From Metellina segmentata (lineage: Eukaryota > Arthropoda > Arachnida > Araneae > Tetragnathidae), in contig OX375872.1 in the NCBI GenBank assembly GCA_947359465.1, positions 8,068,137-8,132,136 on the forward strand: a DNA stretch of 64,000 nt, in the 5' to 3' direction. How positions within the stretch are numbered: position 1 is the first letter of the stretch; each line of letters begins with the position of its first letter. The notes under the pieces were generated by a model that did not search any database, was not told the origin of the DNA, and worked only from the letters and a program-made list of their open reading frames with translations. A program made the translations under genes and the position numbers. Below, piece after piece: positions 1 through 11,792 of the stretch.

Positions 1-1391
1 CTCTCACGTTCGGAGGCACACAGTAAACATCCATGTATGTTGTATATATAAACTGTTACATTAATCTCTTCAATTCCGACAAAAACCTTTCTCCAAAAAT
101 ATGTTGCTGCCAATCTACTTAGTCTATGTTGAGTTATTGTGGATCTGAAATAATTTGTGATGGATTTTTAATTTGGAAAACCTTTTTTCACCACTTGCAA
201 CTTATATAGGCAAGGTTAGTAAAATTCTACGGGTAATATTAATATATAGTGATAGATAATAATATACCTGCGAAAAATTATCTTAAAAATTCCCCGTTTT
301 TTCGAGAATGAAGTATTTAGTAAATTTTCTATTAATTAAATTTTAAGGCTCATATGTCGGACGAAAGTTTGGAACATAATTGTTCAGGTAGGAAAATTTA
401 TTAGATTTATTATTGCTTAACATTTATAAAAAATAAGTCGCAATTTTTACTGCTTAACGACCTCAAATATTATTCATAGCACCTAATATGAAAATAAGAA
501 TGTTTTTGTTAACTACAAATTGGAATAGGTATTTTTATTGAAAACCCGTTTTTCAATAATTGGGTATCACTAATGTTTTAAGTTAGAAATATCTAAGAGT
601 CTCTCTATATATTAAAAAAAATCCGCCGCTGTCGCAGGATTGAAAACTGTTTTTTGTTTTTTTTTGTTTGATTCTTAGACGGTTTCTCTAGAAAGTAAGG
701 ATCAGAAAATTACAAAATTAACATGGTTTGTTATTAATTGTGTTCCCTGGACAATTTTGAATATTTTTTTCAGATGTGGCTATTAGTTTCTGGTTTATTA
801 AGTGTCAAAATTGAAAAATCGGAATTTCGAGTGAGCAAAAGATGTACAAATTTTCAGTCTTCAGTCGTGATTTTTTTTAGAGTGCCTCTAAACATGAATT
901 TTTGCAGCTCGTTGAATTTTTTTTTAAATTTCAATTTGGTTCTTGATAATATTTTTTGAAATTGGGGAAAAATCGGGACATTTTCGTTACTTTTTTGTTA
1001 AAAGCGTCATATTTATATCCTATAACTATTAATTTTTAAATTTGAAAACATCGCAGTATAGCAATTATTTTTGATTCTAAATAATTTCATATTTCTTAAA
1101 TGACGGAGCGTTCATTCTTATTCACGGAAATTAAGGTTACATGTTCTCTGACTAACGAGTTTGCCAGATGTCCTTGAAACTCGCTGTGACGTCATGCTCG
1201 TTTTTTCTCTCGATTCTCAAGACGGTTTGCCAATTGAGTACAGATAAAAATATTACGAGTTTAAAATAGTTTATTCAAAATTGTACAGGGAAAAAGATGG
1301 AGATGTTTTTTTTACTGATGCGGCTATTAGTTTAGGGTGCATTAAGTGTTAAATTAAAAAAAAAAAAAAAAAAGCGAAATCACTTGCGACA

Positions 1392-1408
1392 GGTTTGCGA
1401 AGCAAACC
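1392..1408. repeat. Short foldback GGTTTGC/GCAAACC
   Basis: The 17 bases are a perfect hairpin: 7-bp arms GGTTTGC and GCAAACC around a 3-base loop. The same hairpin is repeated several times at 18.58-18.75 kb, so it marks a dispersed repeat family rather than a chance palindrome. Confidence 0.6.
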
Positions 1409-2083
1409 AAATGGGATTGTGTAGCAATGACCGGGGTTTTTCGAGCGTTATCGAGCAGGGTGTGGAGCTCTCGCTGTGACGTCATGGACCGGAAAGTTAA
1501 CGTTTTAACAGTGCACTGTTCTCACGTTTGCGTCACTTAATTACTTCGCAAATTCAAATGTTAACTTTCAAAACCTTAAGCTCGAAACCTCACTCGTCAA
1601 GGAAATCCGTTAGAAACAATCCATCGCCCGATGGATTCAAAACAGTTCATTTGCAGGCAGTTACCCGTATTTACTTAAAATAAGAAAGTCGACATTTTAA
1701 AAGACCCTATATTGCAAATCATCAAAATAAGCTTCGTGCATTCATTTTGGGGGTAGAACCACTTTAAAGCCGTAAAAAAGTGATAAAGTATCGGTATGCT
1801 GGGCCACCTTTCTCCATGTATTCAGAAGAAGAATTTAATTTTTTGGTACTTTGAATCTTTGAAACATTTTTCACTTTTAATTAAATAAAAACTTTCACGA
1901 CATAAATAAAATTTGTTAGAAGTTTCTTGATGAGCTTTTCATACATTTACGTGTTGGAAAACTTTAAAATTCGTTTATTTCAAAATCTAATTTTGTGTTT
2001 CCCCTGACCCTTCATTTAATACCCATTTCGGGGAATATATCGAAGCTCTCAGAATGCGTGCTGACCCCTCCGTGCTTCTCTGA

Positions 2084-2106
2084 CTATATATATATATATA
2101 TATATT
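2084..2106. repeat. (TA)n microsatellite
   Basis: About eleven uninterrupted TA units. No function implied. Confidence 0.9.
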
Positions 2107-2949
2107 AATCAAAGTGCGGACCGCTAACTGCGTATTTCAGAAAAAGGGTGCCCTCCCTCCTTCTGTGCATTTTTTTACAAAAAAATGTCCAAAAATATCA
2201 GTTATACAATTTTAAATAAATCCATTCAACTAAACGCTGTACAAAAGTCATAACCTTTTCTGATAAAACCTTTGTAAAAAGTTTTTTATGTTTATGGATA
2301 TGGATATTGAATCATGTGTGTGTGTGGAGATGTACGTCGGAAATGACAGTCGGTAATTGTTTTATTTTAATTAAATGGTCTGCAGTAATTTGACAATGTC
2401 ATCGAAGGGTCGCCTACTGTCTTGAGTAAATGCAGAATGTTAACAATATACGACACGTTCATGTCCTATAATTTTTTTTTCATGCATTTTCTTTTTTTAC
2501 ACCAATTTTTGCACCCCACTGAAATCTGCAGACCCTAGCAAATGCCAAGTTTGCCCTTCTCTAGATCTTGGCCTGCATCTGTTGACAGGAAATAAAATTA
2601 GAATCCGAAGTTGTTGTAACGTACTGTTTAATGTTACTTTTGAAGTTAAAATGTTAATAATGTTCCTTGATAGTGTGTGTGTGGGGGCGAAATATGACTT
2701 TCGCCCCTTCTCCTCAGTGACAGGAGGGGCAAAATACCCCCCTGTTGGCCCGTGCCTGCTATTGCGATCCAACTATTGCTCGCAATTGTATTCGTGATTC
2801 CCGATGAATGAATAAGTCTTTCCGTACTTCCATGTATTACTTTCCATGTGTATGTAAATATCGTTCTGAATGTCCTTTTATTTTGAAGCATCCCAGAGAT
2901 TGCTCGAATTGGAATTCCTAGGTACGGTCGAGTGGATATTTATTCCGTA

Positions 2950-3192
2950 GTGCCGCGGTTGGAAGAACAGCGGCAACCAGAGGGTTACGAGTTCGAAATT
3001 TGGTTCAGCCAAAGACCATCGTGGCTACAAATGTCCTCACGTTGACGCGGCAGTTTGAAATGGGGAGCCATACCAGGAGCTGTTCTCGTCATCTGACCGT
3101 GCATTCAAGTTACGAGATGGTGTCCTCTGATCTTTCCCTTGATCCCGTAGACCGTTGTGTTGCTCCAGTGAGACGTTAATCAAAATACCTGC
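2950..3192 (+). mobile_element. tRNA-derived SINE, head type 2
   Basis: It begins with the type 2 head (TGCCGCGGTTGGAAGA, then a degraded box B around GAGTTCGAAAT). The shared SINE body follows: 'gtcctcacgttg', 'cgtcatctgaccgtg', 'gatctttccct', and the 3' end 'gttgctccagtg.gacgtta'. It is diverged from the other copies and non-coding. Recognition is by comparison with about 25 related copies in this window. Confidence 0.8.
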
Positions 3193-3237
3193 CTAGCTTT
3201 ACTGAATAGTAGTGCGATTGCAAGGGATACATGAAGG

Positions 3238-3330
3238 AAAAAAACAATCAACGAGATTTCTCGTCAAAGATCTGGTCAATTTGGTTGAAATATCTCGTCT
3301 AGACAAAACTCCAATGAGAGTAAAGATGAA
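3238..3330. repeat. CGAGAT-palindrome repeat, partial copy
   Basis: Contains 'caacgagatttctcgtc' and 'atatctcgtct' with 'gatctggtcaa' between them. These are the same units as in the longer copies at 23.8, 26.0 and 27.0 kb. It lies directly after a SINE. Confidence 0.5.
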
Positions 3331-3393
3331 AAGAGGAAAAGTTGCCCCCTGACCAGATTTGGAGACGGCTTATAACAGGTGTTTGCTAAAGGT

Positions 3394-3800
3394 AAGTAGT
3401 TAATTAACGTCACACTGGGCCCAATTAAGTTGTTAGTCTTTAGATAGGAAGGTTCTAATCCGGGTCAGTGCATGGATGTTTGTTAGCGTATGGTGTTGAG
3501 GCGGATGGTGCACCTTCAATCTGTCGTGGCCGAAAGTCCTCACGTTGGGTTGGTGTGGAAGTTTGGAGAATGGGGTGTCAGCTCAGATGTTGCCATGTGA
3601 CCGTGGTTCAAAATGACGTGGTGTTGTCCTCTGACTTTTTCCTTAGGGGATTGATCCCGGAACGTTGCGCTGCTCTGGTACGACGTTAAATTAGTTAATT
3701 AAAAATTACCTACCTAACGTCACACTGGAAAAGACTAATAGGCTATTGGCTATGGATCCATACCGAAGGATCCGAGGACAATGCCAATGACTTCATATTC
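3394..3800 (-). mobile_element. Old antisense SINE, split by a younger SINE
   Basis: The left part (3394-3418, 'taattaacgtcacactgg') is the reversed SINE 3' end. The reversed body resumes after the insertion at 3715 ('aggctattggc', 'ggatccgaggacaatgcc'). The younger SINE at 3419-3714 lies between the two parts. The copy is strongly diverged at its right end. Confidence 0.6.
3419..3714 (+). mobile_element. SINE, head type 1, nested, with 14-bp TSD
   Basis: The head has an internal deletion: 'gcc' followed by 'tagtctttagatagg' and a box B-like 'ggttctaatccgggt'. The type 1 linker ('gcatggatgtttgt', 'gtgttgaggcgg') and the shared body follow, ending in 'aaaaattacctacc'. The 14 bases TAACGTCACACTGG occur immediately before (3405-3418) and after (3715-3728), as expected for a target-site duplication. 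Confidence 0.85.
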
Positions 3801-6339
3801 CATGTACCTTGTTGTTTCAAACCGTTGCTCTTCCAACCCACCACTGGCACACCGGGAGTGTTAATTAACCCAAACTATCTTTCTCGGTATCAAACTATTT
3901 TCAACTTTTTTCGTTTTATCACCGTGTCTTTTAATTGGCGAAATTTTGCTCCACAAAACCCAAACAATCTCCCTCGCATAACTTACGCGAAGATAAACGG
4001 AAGGGTTATATTACAATGATGGAGGGCATGAAAGCTTTCAATCAATCACATTACTATGGATAATACTTCTGGAACATGGGTGAAATTCTCTTTAAAATTA
4101 TGAAACATTTTCTCAAAGGAAAAATACGCAATTTTGTGAAAGTTTCTCATATGCCGAATCCATAAACATTTGGCCCTTGGGTCCCTGTGGTCCTACCTTA
4201 GCTATGGCACTGATAAAATGATTAGATTTACACTAAATGGACACACAATCCGAGTCAACACGACATTTCTCGATTTGAACCAGAACATGCGGACATGAGT
4301 CTCTTACTCCAGATTCATAGGGTTTAAGGTCAAAAAAATTTCTTTTAATCCTACGAAAATTAGGTTTTTGCAACTTTTGCTGTTGAAAACATCCTATAAA
4401 TATATAGCCTCAACTACTGTAGAAAGAGAAAATCCTTGGTCTTGAATCGCTCCAAAGAATTGTATTCTAAGGAAAGAACCAATAGAATTCTCTCTCCTTC
4501 CAAAGATTAAAAACAACTACTTGCTTTCTTTTGAAGGATGCATCTTAATGGGGTTAAAGTAACGCTGCACTACTTACAAATCTCGCAACCCTTAGAGATT
4601 TAAAAGGCAACACTTGTGCGGGATTATTCAAAAGAAATTTAGTTATACATCTATATTTGCAGTGCAAAACAAAGGAAAACAAAAGAAGATTAATTGATCC
4701 GTGTGAAACGTAGTCTGCATAAAAACAACTTACTTCTAATTAGAATGCCGTTTGTCGGAGAAATAATAAACAAACTGCTGATAAATTGAAAAACTTCCTC
4801 TTTTCACCTCTACTAAATGTTGAATATAAATTAGCAGGATTGTCATCAGAGTAGTTCATACTCAAGATTTTGCTCTCCCCGAAAAACATATTTTGCAATT
4901 TTCAAGATAAAATATCCTATAGGAAAACAAAATTTGGCATTTCTCCTTCTAATTTCCATAGAACTAGATTCGGTTCGGGGTCAAAATTCTATTTCGGAGG
5001 ATGCCCAAAGAGATACAAATAGAATTTTGGAAGCTGTAGACTTTAAAATTGTTTTTAAAAGTTTTTTTATGCTATTACCAGACATTTGTATTTTTTTTAA
5101 ATTGCTGTAAGCGGTTAAGAAAGTAACGCATCTCGGTTGACCTTAGTGCTAAGTACAGTGGTTGTTGAGCAAATAGATAAAAATAAATAGCAAGAATGGA
5201 CATTAAAGCATACTTAAAATTACATTTCTTGAAACTCAAATGGAAATGAATTTGCATTTGCATTTCAAAATAATAAAACAATTAAAATTAATAAGATCAA
5301 TTTTATAGTTTTCATTATAGTTAATGTACTTATTCAATTTTTTAATAAAAATAATAGAAGGTGTTTCTTAAATTATAATCCAAGCCTTTTTAAAACAAAA
5401 TCATTTTGAACATAAATTCCTTATAACTGTTATTGCAATATTCATTTTGATACTGTTATTCGTACATTCATTTTGATACTGTTCTTGCTATATTCATTTT
5501 GATTAAAAGCCACTTCAGTAGTTTTTCATTTAAGATAACTAGAACTCAGGCTTTTGCATCCTTTATGACTTTTTAAATTTTTTTGTGTCCTTCAGAACGA
5601 TTTTAGTACTTAGGGCATTTTCTGAGGTATATAAGGTACTTTGGTTTGGGGGCATTGTATTGAATTCTTAATTCATTTTCAATCTGCTTTCCAATCGTAC
5701 CACTGAAAACCAAGATTTGACAGATATCTATAACTTGAGAGACGACTATCTACTTGACGTTGCGTTTCGAGCCCTGCGCCATAAAATCCCAATCATCCAT
5801 TCATTATACAATCAAATAGTTTATTTGTCTGTATTAATAATATGGTAACAATCTGAAAGATATAATAACATGAGTGGTTAGCATCTTAAGCAAAAACAAA
5901 TTCCTCCGCCAATTAAACTTCGTAATTACTGTAAATAAAAAGCTAGAAGAAAGCATTGTTGAGCTCAAATGTCCTTTTTACGCCATTTTGTTGAATTCGT
6001 GTTGAGGTCACAGATGTTTTAGTCAAAAAAGGATGTCCTTGGAAAATTCTTTACCTGAATGCAGCAAGGACGAAACTTGCTCTTCTTTCTTTTGCTTACA
6101 TTGCATACACTAACCTTCGTATTATAAGTTTCTCCCAGCCTCATTTGAACAGGTATTGCCGTACTTGACATGTTTGGAACATTTACTGGATTCATTGCGC
6201 ATACCCTACTATCGAAATATACACGAGTTTTCTTATTCTTTTATTATCAATAATATCTTTTATCATCAGGGTTTAATGGGTATCCCCTGTATTACTTTAA
6301 AACACCGTTTTCTCACAAATTTATCAAATTTTACACGTT
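3801..6339. other. AT-rich spacer, no gene seen
   Basis: No coding segment recognised. It holds a relic of the 'attctaaggaaag' minisatellite (about 4430-4560), also found at 15.3-15.8 and 16.9-17.2 kb, and a small tandem repeat at 5440. Confidence 0.55.
5440..5504. repeat. Tandem repeat, 26-bp unit
   Basis: ATTCATTTTGATACTGTT starts at 5440 and 5466, and a third partial copy starts at 5492. That gives a 26-bp period and about 2.5 copies. Confidence 0.7.
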
Positions 6340-6880
6340 ACTTCTACGACCTTTAGAACTGGAGATATAAAAATTTAAAAGTAATAGCATCTATATTTGA
6401 CGTGGGTTGGTTCTATTATTTCTAGCTTTTTCTCGAAATGCAATTTTCGCTAAGCGTTACTCTCCGCAAAACACAATGTCTTACAATGCATCAATTAAAT
6501 TCTTTTGAAACTTTTTTATACAGGTTCTGAAGATTACAAAGCAAGGTTCAAACTAATACGAAAAATATAAATATTTAAAAAAATTCAGCATGATGTAAAC
6601 CTGAATATTTTTTACATTCTGCTCTTTTTTCACATTTTATTTCGGGGATGAATGACGTTAAAGTTCACGCAATTAGTTTAAATATAACACTATAGTAATG
6701 ATTGTATAGTTCAATACCTGTGTGTGTGTCAATGTTTCTATAAGATAATTCACTTTACAAACTGAGAAAATGAGAACTATTTTTTATATCTAACGTTTTT
6801 CGTAAGTGGTATTTTTGGCTGTTTTTTTAACACTTTTTACTCTACTTTTATAAAAAAATAAATTAAAAAAAAAAAATTTC
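6340..6880 (+). repeat. Unclassified dispersed repeat X, copy 1
   Basis: Matches the reverse complement of 29440-29995 over its length. Shared blocks include 'gcaattttcgct.+gcgttactct', 'gcatca.ttaaattctttt', 'tgtaaacctgaat' and 'gatt.tagttcaatacctg'. No ORF of note and no recognised termini, so the class is unknown. Confidence 0.65.
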
Positions 6881-7229
6881 TGCCATAAAAAATGCCTTTT
6901 CTAGTAAAAATCAATAAAAAAATCCAAATTTCAAGATAATTTCCAAATATTTCTTCAGAAGGATTACAAATACCTTAAAGGAAGAAATAAAACGTCTCAA
7001 TAATGAGTGGAAATGGGGCGTGAAAGAAAAACGCTTCTGTCAAAATTTCTTGCTTTCAAGTCTATAATATTTGAGTTTACCAGTTTCCAATTTGTTTTGA
7101 AATTCGTGTCAGACCATTGTTTTTGAAAATAAGTTATCAGATTACATTGGTTGAAACTTTTCGCTCGCGCATTTATACAGGGTGTTATATTTGTAGAAAA
7201 GTTTCTCCATGAAATTGAAAGTGTATATA
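6881..7229. other. Spacer, nothing seen
   Basis: AT-rich sequence between repeat X and the Tc1 element. No feature recognised. Confidence 0.5.
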
Positions 7230-8453
7230 CACTATCTACCAATAAGTATTTGGACACCTGTGATAGAAAAGAAAAACAAAATTTTTTCGTATTCAATAGT
7301 TGGTAGAGCCTCTACGAGAGGCAATTACAGCCTCAACCCTCCGGGGCATGCTTTCCACAAGTCTTTATATGACGGCTAGTGGTGTTTTCTTCCACTCGGC
7401 TGTTAGAGAAGGCATGTAAGTTCCTTCACCTATTTTTGGACGGTTGTTGCACCCCTTAATTCGGCGATCTAACTCGTCACAGAGGTTCTCGATAGGGTTC
7501 AGGTCTGTGCTCTGGGCCAGTCAGTCCATTCGGTTGATCTCATTGACGCCATACGAATCCATGGTGGACATCGCAACATGAGAGCTGGCGTTGTCGTCCT
7601 GGAAGTGACATGGATCTAACCCGTAAAACTGTCACAACGTAGGAAGCACACTGTCATCCAAAATAGTGTAGTAGGCCTCGGCGTTAAGCTTACCATGAAT
7701 TTGGACCAAGGGTCCCAGTCTATACCAGGAGAAACACCCACAGACCATAATTCCACCTCCGCCGAACTTTACTGTGGCCACAATGCAATCTGACAGGAGA
7801 CGTAGTCCAGGCAGACGCCAGACCTAGACCCTGTCATCCGAACGGTAGAGGGTGAAACTTGATTCGTCGCTCCAGAGAACACGTTTCCACTGATCCACGG
7901 TCCACTTTCGACGTGTTTTGCACCACATTAACCGAGCAGCGCGGTTGGACTTTATAATCAAAGGTTTATGGGCGGCAACACGACCATGAAAACAAAGCAG
8001 ATGTGCTTCCTTACGGATGGTATTAATCAAAACAACACTATCGGATGCCTGTTGAAACTCCTGAAGTATGTGGGCCATCGGTTGGGTGCGGTTCTTCCGA
8101 ATTTCTCTGGACAGCACCCGTCGGTCTCTAACTCCAAGTTTCGTGGGTCAGCCGACTAGGGGCACATTCCAACAATCACCACTCACCTGCCACTTCTGAA
8201 ACACATAGGACACTGTCGATTTTGGGGGATTCAGCTCGCTAGATATGTCTCTTAAGGTTCGGCCATTTTTGTGATACCCGACGATTACACCCCTTTCTCG
8301 AAATTAGATAACTCTGCACTTCGTGGCATCTTGCATACAACTCATACCAATATTGTTTCCTACACGATATTTAACGGCAGAGGGAGTGACGTATATCAGG
8401 ACGGCAGATATCGTCATTTGCATGGGTCTCTAAATACTTATTGGTAAATAGTG
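7230..8453 (-). mobile_element. Complete but inactive Tc1-like transposon
   Basis: The left end reads CACTATCTACCAATAAGTAT and the reversed right end reads CACTATTTACCAATAAGTAT, so the termini are inverted repeats with one difference over the first 20 bases. A TA dinucleotide lies on each side (7228-7229 and 8454-8455), the standard Tc1/mariner target duplication. The 1224-bp length is typical of Tc1. The transposase relic runs on the minus strand inside it. Confidence 0.92.
7293..8336 (-). pseudogene. Tc1-like transposase pseudogene (DD34E)
   Basis: Encodes the relic of a cut-and-paste transposase of about 347 codons, the usual Tc1 length. The ATG at 8336 and the TGA at 7293-7295 are in the same frame, as are the pieces between them, so there is no net frameshift. 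Visible parts in order are: an N-terminal helix-turn-helix region; the motif VLWSDESSF with the first catalytic Asp; QDDNASSHV with the second Asp; STDLNPIENL with the catalytic Glu; and the C-terminal SMPRRVEAVIASRRG. The spacing between second Asp and Glu is 34 residues. At least five in-frame stop codons interrupt it (TAA near 8305, TGA near 8155, TAG at 7824-7826, TGA near 7633, and TGA near 7521 where Trp is usual). It is therefore dead but only lightly decayed. Confidence 0.9.
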
Positions 8454-8738
8454 TATACACTTAGAAATCACAATAATTGATCCAGAATATCGATATTTTT
8501 TATTCCTTCAAAATATTTTCATGCTCCTTAGCTTTCTTAAGGATACCAAGAACTTGTAAATATTCGAAATGTTTGACCAGTTACAAGGGTTTTCGTTCGG
8601 TACTGTCACTATGTACATACACGTATGTTTCCAAAACTTTAAACGTAATTTTTGAAAAATTGTGCGCAATATAGGTTGCTTTGTTCAAACAATAACAATT
8701 CAAAAATGAATTAATCTATTATAATTTTTTTGTAAAAT
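8454..8738. other. Short spacer, nothing seen
   Basis: AT-rich sequence with no recognised feature. Confidence 0.4.
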
Positions 8739-9060
8739 TATCTATAAATATAAAGCAGAGTTGTCATCTGTCTGTCGTTCTTTCTGTTCTCTATTCAAAT
8801 CTACACCGTTTGACAAATACACACCAAATTTGGTACATTTATTCTGTAGAACCCTGCGAGTAACACATAGGATACATATTAGCCTGTGTTCTATTTGTCC
8901 TAGGTGTGTGCAGAGGGGTTAAACGATTCGTTTTGGTACTTTTTTTAACTAACGTCACACTGCAGCAACGCAGTTGGTGACGTTCCAGGATCAACCCCGA
9001 AGGGAAATAAACAATTCGAAATCCCACATAGGAATAACATTAAGTGTAAAACGATTGCAG
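8739..9060 (+). repeat. Dispersed repeat Y, copy 1, with SINE insertion
   Basis: Shares 'aagcagagttg.catctgtc', 'caaatctacac.gtttgac', 'atttgtc.t.ggtgtg' and 'ggaataacattaa.tg' with 33035-33330, in the same order and orientation. A 67-bp SINE tail (8941-9007) interrupts this copy but not the other. No ORF and no recognised ends. Confidence 0.7.
8941..9007 (-). mobile_element. 5'-truncated SINE tail with 11-bp TSD
   Basis: Only the 3'-most SINE sequence is present, reversed ('aactaacgtcacactg', 'ggatcaaccccgaaggg'). It is flanked by TAAACGATTCG (8930-8940) and TAAACAATTCG (9008-9018), an 11-bp duplication with one mismatch. The paralogous repeat Y copy near 33190-33215 reads straight through this point, showing the empty site. 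Confidence 0.8.
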
Positions 9061-9264
9061 TTAGCAACTCAGTTTGTTTTACCAGTAATGATACAAAAAA
9101 ATTGTTACCAGTATTGTCTGAAAAACAAATTAAATTATAATATTTATGTTTGAAGAGATTTCCTCCCAAAAAATCATTTATGAATAAATGAATGACGAAA
9201 AATAGAATTCTTAAAATATTTAATTTTCCAAAACTTTTGTAATGGAACGTGAAAAGCCTAAAGG

Positions 9265-9540
9265 AAACCGGGCCGCAGTAGCCCGGATGTAAGAGAAAAG
9301 CAACAGGAGGGCTATAAGTTGGAAACAAACAAAAGACCGTCGTGTACAAAGGGGAACGATTAAATATCCTCACGTTGGCGTGGTTTGAAAGTTTAGAGAG
9401 TGGAGTACCAGTTCAGGTGTTGACTCTTCAGCGGACCGTGGTTCAAAATGATGTGGATCTTTCTCGTTGGGATTGATCCCAGACCGTCGTCAATAGCCCA
9501 TTGTGTTGTTCCAGTGTGACGTTAATTAAAACAAATATTA
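9265..9540 (+). mobile_element. SINE, diverged head type 2
   Basis: Reads 'agcaacaggagggctataag', then 'aaagaccgtcgtgtacaaagg', the shared body ('cctcacgttggcgtgg', 'gaccgtggttcaaaat') and the end 'gttccagtgtgacgttaatt'. The pogo-like element starts 20 bp after its tail. Confidence 0.8.
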
Positions 9541-9560
9541 AATAAGAAAAATAAATGATA

Positions 9561-11792
9561 AGGTAATTCCGAGACAGATGCCCCACTTAAATTATAAAAT
9601 AAATTAAGTATTAACAATAAAAACGAAAATTTGTGGGAATACGTAATAGTTATTGCTTATCAATACTGAATAGTTGTTTTGTACTTTATTGTAAATTTTC
9701 TATAGGAAAAAAAAATCACAGTACTACATTTGGCCCCCTCTCTCAAGTTCCGGGTGAGATGCCTCACTTACATGGGAGAAATGCCCTACCAGTAAAAATC
9801 AGTTATTTTTAAAACATTTTAAATGACATATTAAAAGGAAGTTATTTTAAGAATATACTACCTTAGCATTAATTTATAAAGTATTGAATTACTTAACAAC
9901 CATATGCACGATGTAAAAAGTTTTTAATAAAACACATTTAAAATAAATAAAAACCAAAATGTAGTAAAACACTTTAACTGTTATTAAAAATTAACTATTA
10001 AAAAATCAGTTTGCTAGAAAGTTACAAAATTCATAGTTTAAAAAGTATTAAAAGATTATCACGCTATTAAAGTATTGCAAAATATGTCGAAAATATTTAA
10101 TTAAGAGTTTTCTTTTTGTCCTCTCTATTTTTTGCTTTCCCGCAAATATTGCACAGATCCTCGTACATTGTGCATGATTCATGTAACCATATAGTACACT
10201 TTAAATGGCAGAACGAATGGAATGAACAAACGGTGTAAAAACTCCATGCTATTAAACCAAATATTACTCCATGGAAATGACTACCTTTAAGAAGACAAAA
10301 TGTTATATTAACACGCCTCCGTATTGGACATACGCGGAAAACCCATAGACACCTCCTCCTCTGAGAAGATCATCCTATTTGAAATTACTACATTTGCCCA
10401 CTAACAGTAAAACACATTTTAACTGAATGTTCTCATTTTAATAGGCAAAGTCTTAAACATCTTAATTCATGTACCTTGGTTTTAGAAGACATGGTTGGAG
10501 AGAATCCTCATCCAAATATTTTTAGCTTTTTACATGACATTGGGTTTATCCATCATATATAATTTTCTATAGTATTCATTTTATTATGACATGACTAATT
10601 TCATTTATTTATTAGATTATATATCTGATTTTTTTATCTTGAGTTTGGCATAATATGTCCCAATAGGACTCAATGCCACAAAACCATATCCAATCCATCC
10701 ATCCATTTAGTACACTTAACACTTTTAATCCTATCTACCAAATATTTTGTAGAAGAATAGTTTTCCAAACATTCGAGGCAGTTGCATGTAGGGTCACTTT
10801 TGTTGTCCATCAGCTTTTCTGATACCTTGTTACGTTTGTTGTCAGATTTTAACTGTTTTTCTTGGATGTGTTCTTGGGATGTAAGTATCTTAGCCAACTC
10901 TCTCTCTTTCTGGGTCTTTCTTCTAGCCTGGGTACAGGCGAAATCTGATGCAATGATTTTGTCGGGGTTGTTGTCTGTTGAGCACAAAAACCTGATGATT
11001 GCGAACAATTTAGAGACTTTTCATCTGTCTTGTTCATATTTTCATTGATGGCAAAGAAGTGGTTCGAAATCGCTGCTTGGTTTAAAGGGAAAATTCCAGT
11101 CTCCCGAAAGTCGACAGAGGGTGCCCTTTTCCACACTCTACCAATCAATTCTGAAGCTTAGAATTCTTCCAATTGTTCTTCCTGGTTTATGAATAATCCA
11201 TTTTCGTGCTTCAACTTTAAAGAATTGTTTTAATGGCTTAAAAAAAGACCTGTCAAGAGGCTGAAGAGTTTGTGTTGTATGGCTTGGCAGGCATACAATT
11301 ATAATCTGATTCTTGTCAGCATAGTCCAGTAAATTATAACAATTTACGTGGGATGTGTGGCATTTCTCCCTGAAAGTGTATATGGGGCATATCTCCCAAA
11401 TATATGTGGGGCGTCTATCCTTTTGGTATGGGAGAGATGCCTCGGCAACTGTCCAAAGTAGAAGACAGCGAAGATGGCGGTAAACTGACTAAAGTCGACT
11501 GATTAACTCCCGACTACAAGTTTTTATGCTTACATAAAAAAATCCATTCATATCATCTAGTGCTAGCCTTACACTACAACATCAATCTTATAACGGAGTA
11601 GAAAAAAACATGGTACTTAAAATATTGGTGTGATAGCAGAAAACAAAAAGTGATGTAACAAAACTTTAACAACACACCAAACAACATGTAACAGAAACAT
11701 TCATGGAACTAGTAGAGCCACCTAGCGTAAAGTTTCAGAATTACATCATGTGGGGCATTTTTACCGGTGGGGCGTCTCACCCGTCATTACCT
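9561..11792 (-). mobile_element. pogo/Tigger-like transposon, internally deleted
   Basis: The left end AGGTAATTCCGAGACAGATG and the reversed right end AGGTAATGACGGGTGAGACG are followed in both by CCCCAC, giving imperfect terminal inverted repeats. TA dinucleotides flank both ends (9559-9560 and 11793-11794). Further copies of the 'ggggcat.tctccc' motif lie inside near 9750-9790, 11360-11450 and 11750. The transposase relic at 10670-11366 is on the minus strand. Only about 400 bp remain between it and the right end, so the N-terminal DNA-binding domain and most of the catalytic domain are missing. Confidence 0.8.
10670..11366 (-). pseudogene. pogo-like (DDE_1) transposase C-terminal relic
   Basis: Read on the minus strand from about 11366, it begins HTSHVNCYNLLDYADKN, then CLPSHTTQTLQPLDRSFF and EARKWIIHKPGRTIGR. 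These are the conserved DDE_1/pogo features (H.SH, LP.HTT..LQPLD). After a frameshift near 11160 it continues RVWKRAPSV, then FRETGIFPLN, the usual pogo/jerky tail motif. The region ends with a basic stretch and a CNCLECLENY cysteine cluster that resembles the C-terminal zinc-binding tail of arthropod pogo-like proteins. The DD catalytic residues upstream are absent. The motifs make the family assignment firm; the zinc-tail reading is weaker. Confidence 0.82.

Larger units (their letters stand above)
1..2949. other. AT-rich spacer, no gene seen
   Basis: No coding segment was recognised; the short ORFs here have no motif or composition that suggests a protein. The stretch holds a diverged duplication (about 672-850 resembling 1212-1360, both with a 'gctattagttt' core), two copies of the sequence CTCGCTGTGACGTCATG (around 1180 and 1470), a GGTTTGC foldback at 1392 and a TA microsatellite near 2084. 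Confidence 0.6.

Noticed and set aside
8945..9373. 142-codon minus-strand ORF
   Set aside because: It spans repeat Y and SINE sequence, has no motif, and is best explained as a chance frame through repeats.
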